NCBI GenBank assembly: GCA_902778995.1
Contig: CACYZW010000058.1
Span: 1-47,348, forward strand
Origin: an uncultured Eubacteriales bacterium
Lineage (GTDB): Bacteria; Bacillota; Clostridia; Christensenellales; Aristaeellaceae
Direction: 5' to 3'
DNA: 47,348 nucleotides
Position 1 is the stretch's first letter; every line of letters begins with the position of its first letter. Below are positions 1 through 7,562 of this stretch, piece by piece. The notes under the pieces were generated by a model. It was given only the letters and a program-made list of their open reading frames with translations, searched no databases and had not been told where the DNA came from. The position numbers were made by a program, and so were the translations under genes.

Positions 1-91
1 TGACGCAGTACACCTCATAGGCCGGCGAGAGCATGTCGGTAAAGCTCTTCACGATGTCCGGTTGTTCCGCAATCAGTAAAATGCCGTTCAT
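1..91 (-). CDS. N-terminal fragment of a possible response-regulator-like protein (runs off the window)
   Basis: An open frame begins with an ATG on the minus strand and continues out of the window. The 30 visible residues start MNGILLIAEQPDIVKSF. This hydrophobic beta strand followed by an acidic/polar helix start resembles the beginning of a receiver (CheY-like) domain, but too little is visible to assign the family. A near-perfect sigma-70 promoter lies just upstream on the same strand, which supports a real gene start. No strong Shine-Dalgarno is present; a weak AGGGG lies upstream of the ATG. Confidence is moderate for a gene and low for the function. Confidence 0.45.
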   Translation of the reverse strand, partial: MNGILLIAEQPDIVKSFTDMLSPAYEVYCV

Positions 92-133
92 ATACGCCTG
101 ACCCCTGTCCTGTTTGCATTGCTTATATCAATA

Positions 134-162
134 ATTATACCACTTTTTAACCAATTTGACAA
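134..162 (-). promoter_or_regulatory. Sigma-70 type promoter for the leftmost gene
   Basis: Reading the minus strand, TTGTCA is followed after exactly 17 bases by TATAAT. Transcription would start near 127, about 35 bases before the ATG at 91. No other gene begins downstream on this strand. Confidence 0.7.
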
Positions 163-165
163 GTG

Positions 166-200
166 TTGGCGGCAAGTCGAGAAATTGGCAGGCAGACAGT
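166..200 (+). repeat. Partial, diverged copy of the 85-bp intergenic repeat
   Basis: The stretch starting TTGGCGGCAAGTC resembles the 5' half of the repeat found at 18251, 35691 and 16034 (minus). The palindromic second half is absent. The match is short and imperfect, so this is the weakest of the four copies. Confidence 0.35.
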
Positions 201-205
201 GGGAA

Positions 206-236
206 ATAAATACCGGGGGCGCGTTTGCGCCCCCGG
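206..236 (-). terminator. Intrinsic terminator after the methyltransferase gene
   Basis: A perfect 10-bp GC-only stem with a 4-base loop lies at 213-236. On the minus strand it is followed by a T/A-rich tract (TATTTATTT). It sits about 20 bp after the stop codon of the URO-D family gene. Confidence 0.7.
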
Positions 237-255
237 CAGACAATGGACAAGCCGT

Positions 256-968
256 TTATTTGAACATCTCCCTGGACATGTTGTCCACTTCCTTGGCGAC
301 CGCCTCGTAGACGCCGGGATAGGTGCTGATGGGCAGACCCTGGGAGGTGCAGGGGATGAAGTAATGGGTGCCGCAGGATTCGCAGGCGTTGCGCACCTGC
401 TTGGCGACCTCTTCCTCGGTCCAGCCCTCGTAGTCGACGGTGGCGCTGTCGATGCCGCCCATGAAGGTGATCTGGCCGCCATACCCAGCTCAAACTGGGT
501 GATCATGTCGATCAGCTCGTGCATCTCGTCGGGATACTCATAGAAGGCCATCAGGCAGTTCTGGATCTCCAGCAGGTAATGGCACTGCTCGAACACGCCT
601 GGGGCGAAGTAGGCGCAGGCGAACTGCTCGTTGCGATCCACCTTTTCATACATCTCGATGAAGGGCTCCCATTCCTCGGCGTCGTACTTGACGCGGGGCA
701 CCTTCACATACTTCTGCCACTCCTCGATGTCCTTGATGACGATCTTGTCGGGGGTGTGTACCGGAAACGCGCCCGGCGTGCCCTTGGGCCAGGATTTGGT
801 GATGCCCCAGGCGTTGACCACGTTCAGCTCGCCCGGCTTGGGGTTGGGGTTGCGCTTGCCGAAGGGAGAGCCCATCACCAGACCCAGCGCCTCATAGCCG
901 TTGACGAAGCGATCCGGATGGCCGCCCACCTTCATGGTCTCGATCATATTCTGTCTCTTGGTCAGCAT
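256..968 (-). pseudogene. URO-D family corrinoid methyltransferase, internally deleted and frameshifted
   Basis: Proteins of this family (uroporphyrinogen decarboxylase fold, Pfam URO-D) move methyl groups between methylated substrates, corrinoid proteins and a final acceptor. The start at 968 has a good AAGGAGG site (979-985). The N-terminal half reads through about 160 residues to ITQFEL. The C-terminal part continues in another frame from GGQITFMGGIDSATVDYEG to the stop at 256. Near 484-490 the two parts join with roughly 100 residues of the usual barrel missing and a frame change. As sequenced the product cannot fold normally. The neighbouring corrinoid protein at 2602-3244 is its expected partner. 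The substrate cannot be told. Real decay and assembly collapse are both possible. Confidence 0.75.
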
Positions 969-1083
969 TATAAGGTTTCCTCCTTGAAATTTGGGGGTAT
1001 GGTTCATGTCGGTTGCCATTCATAGACAGGGAAAAGGGGAGGGGACTTACGCCCCATTCCCCATTCCGGATTCGAAATTGTCA

Positions 1084-2398
1084 TTATGCGTTGCGCGCGT
1101 CGATTTCCCTCTGGGCCTTGTCGACCACGTCCTTGGTGATCTTGAAGCCGAACACCAGCAGCAGCGCGCCCACCGCGCAGAAGATGGCGGGCACCAGGCC
1201 GAAGGCCACGGTCATGCCCTGGCGGGCAGCGCCCTCCAGCGTCACGTCGGGCGCCCAATGCACGGAGGACAGAACGGCGGCCACGATGGTGCCACGCAGG
1301 AACACGGCCACCTTCAGGGGCAGGTTCTGCAGGCCCATGATCCAGCCGGCGGCGTTCTTGCCGGTCTTCCAGGTGGTGTAGGTCACGGTGTCGGCGTAGC
1401 CACGCCGTAGAAGAACTGGGCGCAGGTCATGAACACGATGACCATGGTCGCATTGGCGTACATCACGTAGATCAGGAACAGGAACACGGCCATACCGACG
1501 TAGGAGATGATGGCGATGGTGCGGGAGGGCATCGCCTTGACCCAGAAGCGCACGATGTAGGCGCCCACCATGGCGGCCAGCGCGATGCACAGCGCGTAGG
1601 GAACCATCAGGCCGGGGTTGCCGGCGGCGTCGCGGAAGTAGTAGATGGCGGAGGCGGCGGTGACAAACTTCACGCACCACTTGGCCAGGTCAGCCAGCAT
1701 CAGGATGATGAGCTGGGGATTCTGGAACAGCGACTTGAACATGTCGGGGATGGAGATCTTGTTCTGCTTGGCAGCGCCTGCGTGCTTTTCGTCCTCGATC
1801 TCCTCGTAGCCCTCGGTCATCTTGAAGTGGGCGAAGTAGCCGAGCACCATCACCCAGCCCAGCACGAAGGCTGCGGCCGCCCACTGGTTCTTCTCGCCCA
1901 CGATGCCGCCCAGCACGGTGGCGAAGGGCAGGCCGGCGTAGGACCAGATCAGGCCGCCGATGTTGTTCCAGGTCGCGCGGGAGGAGGACAGGGTCGCCTT
2001 GTCCTCGGGGGTCTTGCCCACGACGGAGACCAGCGTGGCGTTGGCCACGTAGCCGATGTTCCAGATCACGTGGGACACGACGGCGGCGATGATGAGATGA
2101 AGGGCACGATCCAGGGCGTCAGAATCAGCCAGGAGCGATAGCGGCCCCACTTCTTGGCCTTGGTGCCGTTCAGTATGCCGCCGTAGATCCAGCTCAGGCA
2201 GGCGTCGATGATCGAGAACACCGAGTTGATCACACCGGCGACAGCTGGGCTGAATGCGGCAACGTTCGTCAGGAAATTCATGAAGTAGAAGGTTTCGACG
2301 TTGCTCATCAGCACGAAGCCGGCATCGCCGACGCCGAAGAAGTTCTTCAGAGCCGTGCTCAGGCCCTTTTTCTGAGTCTGTCCCTTGTTCTGACTCAT
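1084..2398 (-). pseudogene. GPH/MFS-type cation:sugar-like symporter, broken at two points
   Basis: The start at 2398 follows a GGGGAGG site. The first 100 residues show the hallmark GPH/MFS_2 beginning (GVGDAGFVLMSN and later KKWGRYRSWLIL). The frame changes near 2100, continuing with IIAAVVSHVIWNIGYVANA. It changes again near 1400, where FFYGV meets YADTVTYTTWKTGKN. At each junction about 20 residues of a membrane segment usual for the family seem to be missing. The gene lies between the corrinoid protein and the methyltransferase genes, which suggests it imports their methylated substrate. This is inference from context. All three pieces use the same GC-rich codon pattern as intact neighbours, so if decay is real it is recent. 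Confidence 0.75.
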
Positions 2399-2461
2399 GG
2401 ATAATTCCTCCCCATCAAATTATTGTCTGGTTCTATATCATAATTGGAATAGTGGCTTCAG

Positions 2462-2510
2462 AGCGTGCAGCGTGCAGCGTTGAGTGGTGTATGAAATCCC
2501 GGCGGATTTC
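2462..2510 (+). repeat. Three AGCGTGC-type heptamers plus GAAATCC/GGATTTC hairpin
   Basis: Positions 2462-2482 are three consecutive 7-base units (AGCGTGC, AGCGTGC, AGCGTTG). A stem GAAATCC-N4-GGATTTC follows at 2493-2510. The same stem occurs in the elements at 12241 and 32038. This copy seems to be a half element without the complementary heptamer arm. Confidence 0.6.
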
Positions 2511-2601
2511 CTGAAACAAGCCTCGCAAGACGGTGACTTATCCCAAACCCCAAACGCTTGGCCCTGAACGCCTTATTCAGCCCTTTTTCCAAATTTATGA
2601 T

Positions 2602-3244
2602 TTACGACACAAGCTCCTTCGCCTTCTGTGCGGCGGAGGCGGCGTCCTCGGTGTAGGCGTCCGCGCCGATCCTGTCGGCGAACTCCTGGGTGATGGGCGC
2701 GCCGCCCACCATGACCTTCACCTTGCTGCGCCAGGGCTGCTGGTTGATGGCGGCCACGGTCTGCTCCAGGGCCGGCATGGGCCGGCATGGTGGTGGTCAG
2801 CAGCGCCGAGCAGCCGATGATCTTCGTGTCGGGGTTCTCCTCATAGGCCGAAAGGAAGCGCTCCACGGGCACGTCCACGCCTAGGTCGATCACCTCGAAG
2901 CCGGCGGATTCGATCATCATGATGACCAGGTTCTTGCCGATGTCGTGCAAGTCGCCCGCAACGGTGCCCATGATCATCTTGCCCATGCTGCCCACGCCGC
3001 CCTCGGCCAGCAGGGGTTTTACGACCTCGACGCCCTTCTTCATGGCCTTGGCGGCCACCAGCATCTCGGGCACGAAGATCTCATTCCTGGAGAAGCGGTC
3101 GCCGACCACGCTCATGGCGTCGATCATCGTGTTGAGTATCTCGGCCGGCGCACAGCCCGCGTCCAGGGCCTCCTGTACCACGCCGGGCGTCTTTTTCGCC
3201 TTGCCGGAGATGATGATGTCCGCCACGTCCTGTAATGTTGCCAT
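2602..3244 (-). pseudogene. Corrinoid (cobalamin-binding) methyl-carrier protein, frameshifted by a 10-bp duplication
   Basis: This is a MtaC/MtbC-type corrinoid protein that carries the methyl group between two methyltransferases. Residues 1-85 form the helical cap (B12-binding_2). A Rossmann-like B12 domain follows with the cobalamin motif D98-x-H100-x-x-G103 in GTVAGDLHDIGKN. After LLTTTMPA the frame is lost. Removing one copy of the tandem 10-bp repeat at 2771-2790 restores a 210-residue protein that ends AQKAKELVS at 2602, the normal family length. The start at 3244 has an AAGGGG site upstream. It belongs with the methyltransferase and transporter downstream. The clean restoration makes either a recent slip or an assembly error likely. 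Confidence 0.85.
2771..2790 (+). repeat. Tandem 10-bp duplication (GCCGGCATGG x2) that breaks the corrinoid gene
   Basis: Two adjacent identical decamers. Deleting one restores the reading frame of the corrinoid protein through to its expected C terminus. Confidence 0.9.
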
Positions 3245-3387
3245 AGTTACGTCCCCCTTACATTAAATGAATTTGAATCGGACAGCGGCGCACGTCCGCC
3301 CTTCCGCTTTGTGTCCGCCCCGGTCTGGTACTCCAGCGCGAACGAACCGGGAAAACCTGTGGCCCTCCCGGGAGTGCGCTTGTCGAA

Positions 3388-4779
3388 TCAGCAGCCCAGC
3401 AGCATGCATGCGCCGGGAATCAGTATGGCCACCAGCACCGCGATGACGATGGAGGCGGGCACGCCGGTTTTTATCATATCGCCGAAGGTATAGTATTTGA
3501 ATTTATAGGTAAACATCGGCACGGCGTCGGTGGGCAGCACGAACGTGACCGCCGACCAGAAGGAAACCAGTATGGCCGCGCCCGCCGGGTTGATGTTCGC
3601 CAGCACCGCCAGCTCCACGATGGGCACCACCGCCAGACCCGCCACTGCGGGGCCGGAGGGGATGAGTATGTGGATGCAGCACACCAGGAAGGAAATCAGC
3701 AGGAACACGCCGAAGGCGGGCCAGCTCGTCGCGCCGCCCAGGGTGGTGGTAATCAGCCACTTGGCCGCGCCGGTGGCCAGCGTGGCGTCGGCCAGCGCGC
3801 CCACAGAACCCACCATGAAGGAGGCGTCCCAGCCGCCCTTCCGGGAATATTCGTCCCAGGTCAAAACGTCGATGCCCGGGAACATGAACAGGCACGTGCC
3901 CATCAGCGCCACGCAGGTGGTATTCAGCACCGGCACCCAGGAGGAGGCGACCCAGGCGACGAACATCGCGGCGATGATCGCCAGGGCCTTCTTTTCGCGG
4001 GTCGTGAGGGGGCCCGCGCCGTGCACCATCTTCTCGGCCTCGCGCATGGCCTCGTCGGAGATCTTCTCGGGCTTGTGGACGAAGGTGATCCACAGCGACA
4101 CCAGCACGATCACCAGCAGGCCGATGGGATAGCCCTGGATCATCCATTTCAGGAAGGTCACGGGCCTGCCGATCTCGGCCAGGTAGTTCATGGCGATGAT
4201 GTTGGTGGGGCCGCCGGCGGGGGTCATGTAGCCGCCCACCACCGAAGCCGCCGGTATGGCGATCATCAGGCACTTGCCCAGATTGCTCGTGCCCGGCTTC
4301 GGGTCGCCGTTGGCCTTCAATACCGCCAGGCCCAGCGAGGCGAAGAGCGCACAGGTGGGAATGTTGGACATGATCGAGGAGAGCAGCGCCGTGCCGATGC
4401 CGAAGCCCACCACCAGCTTGCGGGGCGATTTCTTCGCCCAGGTCATGATCATGCCGGCGATGCGGGTGGGGATGGTGGTGGAGGCCATGGCCGTGGTGAT
4501 GGACATGGTGCCCACCATGAAGAAGAACACCGAGCCGCCGAAGCCCTTGAACATGTCGCCCGGCGACAGTATCTTCATAAATACCAGCAGCGTGGCCATG
4601 AATATGCCGGTTACGGCCATGTTCATGGTCTCCGTCACCCACAGCACGATGGCCGCCAGTATGATGCCGAAGGATTGCATGCCCTGCCGGGTCAGCCCCT
4701 CGGGGCAGGGCAGGAAGCTGGCAAGCAGGATCAGTGCCGCAGCTATAATCAGAAACAGGTATTTGCGCTGGGTCTTCAT
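3388..4779 (-). CDS. DASS/SLC13 family dicarboxylate:sodium symporter
   Basis: The product is a 463-residue inner-membrane transporter with about a dozen hydrophobic segments. Family marks are the two pseudo-symmetric motifs SNIPTCALFASLG (first half) and VLPTDAVPMFTYKF (second half), and GGPTNIIAMNYL between them. SLC13-type proteins import di- or tricarboxylates such as succinate, malate or citrate with sodium. The ATG at 4779 is preferred over upstream starts because GAAGGA lies 7 bases before it. The gene is intact, unlike its three downstream neighbours on the same strand. It is divergent from the PucR-type regulator at 5087, which is the natural candidate to control it. The substrate is not determined by the sequence. 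Confidence 0.85.
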   Translation of the reverse strand: MKTQRKYLFLIIAAALILLASFLPCPEGLTRQGMQSFGIILAAIVLWVTETMNMAVTGIFMATLLVFMKILSPGDMFKGFGGSVFFFMVGTMSITTAMASTTIPTRIAGMIMTWAKKSPRKLVVGFGIGTALLSSIMSNIPTCALFASLGLAVLKANGDPKPGTSNLGKCLMIAIPAASVVGGYMTPAGGPTNIIAMNYLAEIGRPVTFLKWMIQGYPIGLLVIVLVSLWITFVHKPEKISDEAMREAEKMVHGAGPLTTREKKALAIIAAMFVAWVASSWVPVLNTTCVALMGTCLFMFPGIDVLTWDEYSRKGGWDASFMVGSVGALADATLATGAAKWLITTTLGGATSWPAFGVFLLISFLVCCIHILIPSGPAVAGLAVVPIVELAVLANINPAGAAILVSFWSAVTFVLPTDAVPMFTYKFKYYTFGDMIKTGVPASIVIAVLVAILIPGACMLLGC

Positions 4780-4817
4780 CACATCATCCTTCTTCCCATG
4801 ATAACTATACATAAACA

Positions 4818-4845
4818 AGTTTAACCTTTTTGCCATCTTTGTCAA
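4818..4845 (-). promoter_or_regulatory. Possible promoter for the DASS transporter
   Basis: On the minus strand a perfect TTGACA is followed after 16 bases by TAAACT (four of six consensus bases). The predicted start lies about 30 bases before the ATG at 4779. Confidence 0.45.
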
Positions 4846-4869
4846 TACGCGATTTGCGGGAATTTTACA

Positions 4870-4897
4870 TTGACATTGCTGCAAAATGTAGTATAAT
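4870..4897 (+). promoter_or_regulatory. Consensus promoter for the PucR-type regulator
   Basis: TTGACA, 16 bases, TATAAT. Transcription would start near 4904. This leaves a leader of about 180 bases before the GTG at 5087, and the leader is filled by a palindromic element. Confidence 0.75.
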
Positions 4898-4901
4898 AAG
4901 A

Positions 4902-5065
4902 GTAAAAGGTAAGAGGTAAGTGGGAACAGGGACAGCGAACGCCCGGAAAACAGCACGGTGTGCTGTTTTCAGTGAGCTGGGGCCGGAAGGCCCTTGGGAA
5001 CAGGGGGACAGGAACGCCATTCACGCTTCAAACCCCATACCTTTTACATCTTATTTTATACCTCA
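4902..5065 (+). repeat. Heptamer-armed palindromic element in the regulator leader
   Basis: The left arm has 7-base periodicity (AGGTAAG, AGGTAAG, TGGGAAC, AGGGACA from 4907). The right arm has four pyrimidine-rich heptamers (TACCTTT, TACATCT, TATTTTA, TACCTCA from 5038). The outer GTAAAAGGTA (4902-4911) is the exact reverse complement of TACCTTTTAC (5038-5047). Inside lies a perfect 11-bp hairpin (4946-4970, loop GGT) and two near-identical 23-base direct repeats starting GGGAACAGGG. The layout matches the elements at 12241 and 32038 with a different heptamer. Confidence 0.6.
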
Positions 5066-5086
5066 TATATATCAGGGGTGGTTGTC

Positions 5087-6616
5087 GTGCGCTATACCGT
5101 GCCAATTGTGGTGGAAAAGGCGCTGTCGCTGCTGGACGTGAAGCCGCTGTTTTTGCACTATGCGCAAAGCTGTGATGTGTATGGCTTTTCCACAGCCTAT
5201 CGCGAGCGGGGACGGCAGGACCTGCTCTGGCTCCAGGACAATTCCGGGGGCGCGCGTCCCTATGCCAGATGCGGCGCGCAGCATTGCATCTATATCCCCT
5301 CCCGCTCTGAGGAAGCCGGGGGGCTCCCCGAATGCGAGGGGGAGCGCTCGCTGATCGTGTTGCCGCGCTCTGTGCCGCTCAAGCGGCTCGTCGCGGTGAT
5401 GGAAGCGTGCTTCGCTTACTATAACGCCTGGAGCGACGGCCTGCTGGACATATTGCGCGGGGGCGGGGACTGGTCTGCGCTGCTGGAAGCGGGCCACCGG
5501 GTGCTGAACAACCCGATGATCGTCTATAACCGAAGCATGCGAATCCTGGCCTATACAGCGAATGACGGCACCCCCGACCCCATATGGACCGACACCGTGC
5601 GGGAGGGCGTGGCGCGGGTGGAATCCCAGCGTCAGGCAGAGGCGCTGATGGCATTTTTGGCCGAGGTCGAGCGCCGGGATACCCCCTTTTCCCATCAGGG
5701 GGAGGGCATGAGCGCGCCCTTCTGGTGCGCGCCCGTGCTGGTGGACGGGCGTCGCTGCGGCATGGTGAACGTGGTGGAGTACCACAGGCCGCTCAGCCGG
5801 GGCGACCGCGACCTTCTATGCTTCTTTTCTGAATTTGTCGCCATACGGATGGCCTCGGCGGGCTTTGGCGCGCCCGTTCCCGACGCCGTGCCCCGCCAGC
5901 TGATGATGGATCTGCTTGCGGGTGACATCGCCTCGCGGGACAACCTGAATTCGCGGCTGATCGCCGTGGATTGGCGGGCGGGGGATTGGTTTTGCCTTGT
6001 AAACCTTCGCGCGGCGCTGCCCCTGCTGGCGGGCGAGCAGTGGCGGAACGCCTACGACCGGCTCGCGGCCCTGTCGCTGAACGGGCTTTGCTGCCTGATC
6101 GATCGCTCGGAGACCCACATCTGTCTGCTGCTGACAGGGCCGAACCCGGAGGCTTTCGCCAGGCCGTTGGAGCTCGTCGGCCCGTTCTGCGCCGTGAACC
6201 ACCTGCGGGCCGGGGTCAGCGAGCCCTACCGGGATTTGCTGGAAACGCCACGCTTCCATCGCCAGGCCGAAGTGGCGCTGGAGCTGGGGGCGGGCGCCGT
6301 CTGCAACTACACCGACGTGCGCTACGAGCGCATGCTCCGGCACTTGCGGGCCCATCCCTACCGGGACGACCTGACCCACCCCGCCGTGATCAGGCTGGCG
6401 GCGACGGACGCGGCGGAGGGCACCGAGTACATCGCCACCCTTCGCACCCTGATCCAGCACATCTTTAACCAGATGGAGACGGCCAACGCCCTGGGCATCC
6501 ACCGAACCACGCTGGCCTACCGGCTGAGGCGCATACAGGAGATGACGGGCCTGGATCTGAACGACGCCCGGCAGGTTTTTCATGTGGCCGCGTCGCTAAA
6601 GCTGACGGAGGGATAA
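5087..6616 (+). CDS. PucR/CdaR-family transcriptional regulator
   Basis: A cytoplasmic DNA-binding regulator of about 509 residues. The C-terminal 60 residues form the PucR-type helix-turn-helix (HTH_30), with IFNQMETANALGIHRTTLAY and RLRRIQEMTGLDL. The middle (about 150-260) is GAF-like, with PVLVDGRRCGMVNVVEY. The N terminus resembles PucR-type sensor regions but is not assigned. I chose the GTG at 5087 because AGGGGTGG lies 5 bases before it; the upstream ATG at 4994 lies inside the repeat element. The gene is divergent from the carboxylate transporter and ends 3 bp before the NAT gene, so it probably controls one or both. Known relatives respond to metabolites such as sugar acids or purines. 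The ligand here is unknown. Confidence 0.8.
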   Translation: MRYTVPIVVEKALSLLDVKPLFLHYAQSCDVYGFSTAYRERGRQDLLWLQDNSGGARPYARCGAQHCIYIPSRSEEAGGLPECEGERSLIVLPRSVPLKRLVAVMEACFAYYNAWSDGLLDILRGGGDWSALLEAGHRVLNNPMIVYNRSMRILAYTANDGTPDPIWTDTVREGVARVESQRQAEALMAFLAEVERRDTPFSHQGEGMSAPFWCAPVLVDGRRCGMVNVVEYHRPLSRGDRDLLCFFSEFVAIRMASAGFGAPVPDAVPRQLMMDLLAGDIASRDNLNSRLIAVDWRAGDWFCLVNLRAALPLLAGEQWRNAYDRLAALSLNGLCCLIDRSETHICLLLTGPNPEAFARPLELVGPFCAVNHLRAGVSEPYRDLLETPRFHRQAEVALELGAGAVCNYTDVRYERMLRHLRAHPYRDDLTHPAVIRLAATDAAEGTEYIATLRTLIQHIFNQMETANALGIHRTTLAYRLRRIQEMTGLDLNDARQVFHVAASLKLTEG

Positions 6617-6619
6617 AAT

Positions 6620-7426
6620 ATGTACGAATCCATGAATCAACCGATACCGGATGTCTCCGCGTACCTCGCCCGCATCGACCTTTCCGCTGCGCCTGCGCCC
6701 GATCTGGACGGCCTGAACGCGCTGATCTGGGCGCACCAGACCCACGTGCCCTTCGAGGATTTGAACACCAGCTGCCTGAACCGGCCGGTGTCCCTGGAGA
6801 TTCCCGCACTGTACGACAAGGTGGTCCTTCGGCGCAGGGGCGGCTATTGCTATGAGCTGAACGCGCTGTTCACCCGGCTGCTGCTGGATCTGGGCTTCGA
6901 CGCCCGGTCGGTGTTCTGCCGCGTGGTGCGGGGCAGGGATTTCCTGCCGCCCTGCGCCCACCGCGCCGCCGTGGTGGCGCTGGGCGGACGGCTGTACTTC
7001 TGCGACGTGGGCTTCGGCGGCCCCATGCCCGCCGGGGCGCTGGAAATCGCCGACGGCGCGGGCAGGGACGTGCGGGGCGAGTTCTTTTGCATCGACCGCT
7101 TCGACGCATACTGGTGGACCGTTTCCCGCAACACCTCCGCCGGCGTGCGGGAGGCCGTGCTCCAGTTCAACACCTTTCCCCAGACGAACCAAGAGTTCAT
7201 CGCCGCCAACATGAAGAGCGCCCAGGACCCGCAGTCCATATTCGTCAAACACATATTGGTCAACCTGCGCACGGCAGATGGGGCGCTTTCCATCACCGAC
7301 GACGCCTTTACCGTTTACGAAAACGGCGCCGCGCACACGGAGCCCATCCCGGACGTCGCTGCGCTGCGCAGGGTGCTTCGGGACCGCTTTGGCATCGACG
7401 GCCTGCCGGAATTCATTGCGCGTTAG
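6620..7426 (+). CDS. nat: Arylamine N-acetyltransferase
   Basis: A 268-residue cytosolic enzyme that moves an acetyl group from acetyl-CoA to aromatic amines or hydrazines. The family's Cys-His-Asp triad is visible: Cys77 in RRGGYCYELN, His114 in CAHRAAVV and Asp129 in YFCDVGFGG. The length is normal for the family. The start at 6620 has GGAGGG 7 bases upstream and lies 3 bp after the regulator's stop codon, so the two are probably co-transcribed. Host-associated Clostridia use such enzymes on dietary or drug arylamines; its link to the transport locus next door is not clear from sequence. Confidence 0.93.
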   Translation: MYESMNQPIPDVSAYLARIDLSAAPAPDLDGLNALIWAHQTHVPFEDLNTSCLNRPVSLEIPALYDKVVLRRRGGYCYELNALFTRLLLDLGFDARSVFCRVVRGRDFLPPCAHRAAVVALGGRLYFCDVGFGGPMPAGALEIADGAGRDVRGEFFCIDRFDAYWWTVSRNTSAGVREAVLQFNTFPQTNQEFIAANMKSAQDPQSIFVKHILVNLRTADGALSITDDAFTVYENGAAHTEPIPDVAALRRVLRDRFGIDGLPEFIAR

Positions 7427-7492
7427 CACAATCAAAACGGTTACATTGCGCAATATGACGTAACAGAACAAAGGGATTTTGCGGATCAGGTA

Positions 7493-7521
7493 TTGAAAAG
7501 CGCAGGACTGTATGATAGACT
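7493..7521 (+). promoter_or_regulatory. Weak candidate promoter for the flavin reductase
   Basis: TTGAAA, 17 bases, TAGACT, about 40 bases before the ATG. Four of six bases match in the -10 box, so this is tentative. Confidence 0.35.
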
Positions 7522-7562
7522 GTAGACAGGCGAATACCATAATTAATATGGAGGGGGAAATT

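Noticed and set aside
256..968. Pyrrolysine read-through in the methyltransferase
   Set aside because: The break is a frame change with loss of sequence, not an in-frame TAG, and URO-D family methyltransferases do not use pyrrolysine.
1084..2398. Programmed frameshifting in the split transporter (and in the methyltransferase and potC)
   Set aside because: No slippery sequence is seen at the junctions and conserved residues are missing, so a frame change alone would not restore the proteins.
3670..4824. A 384-codon plus-strand frame opposite the DASS transporter
   Set aside because: It has a His/Gln/Gly-rich shadow composition, while the minus strand encodes a clear membrane transporter.
4994..5086. 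Upstream ATG for the PucR-type regulator
   Set aside because: It would translate the repeat element into an unlikely N terminus; AGGGGTGG sits directly before the GTG at 5087.
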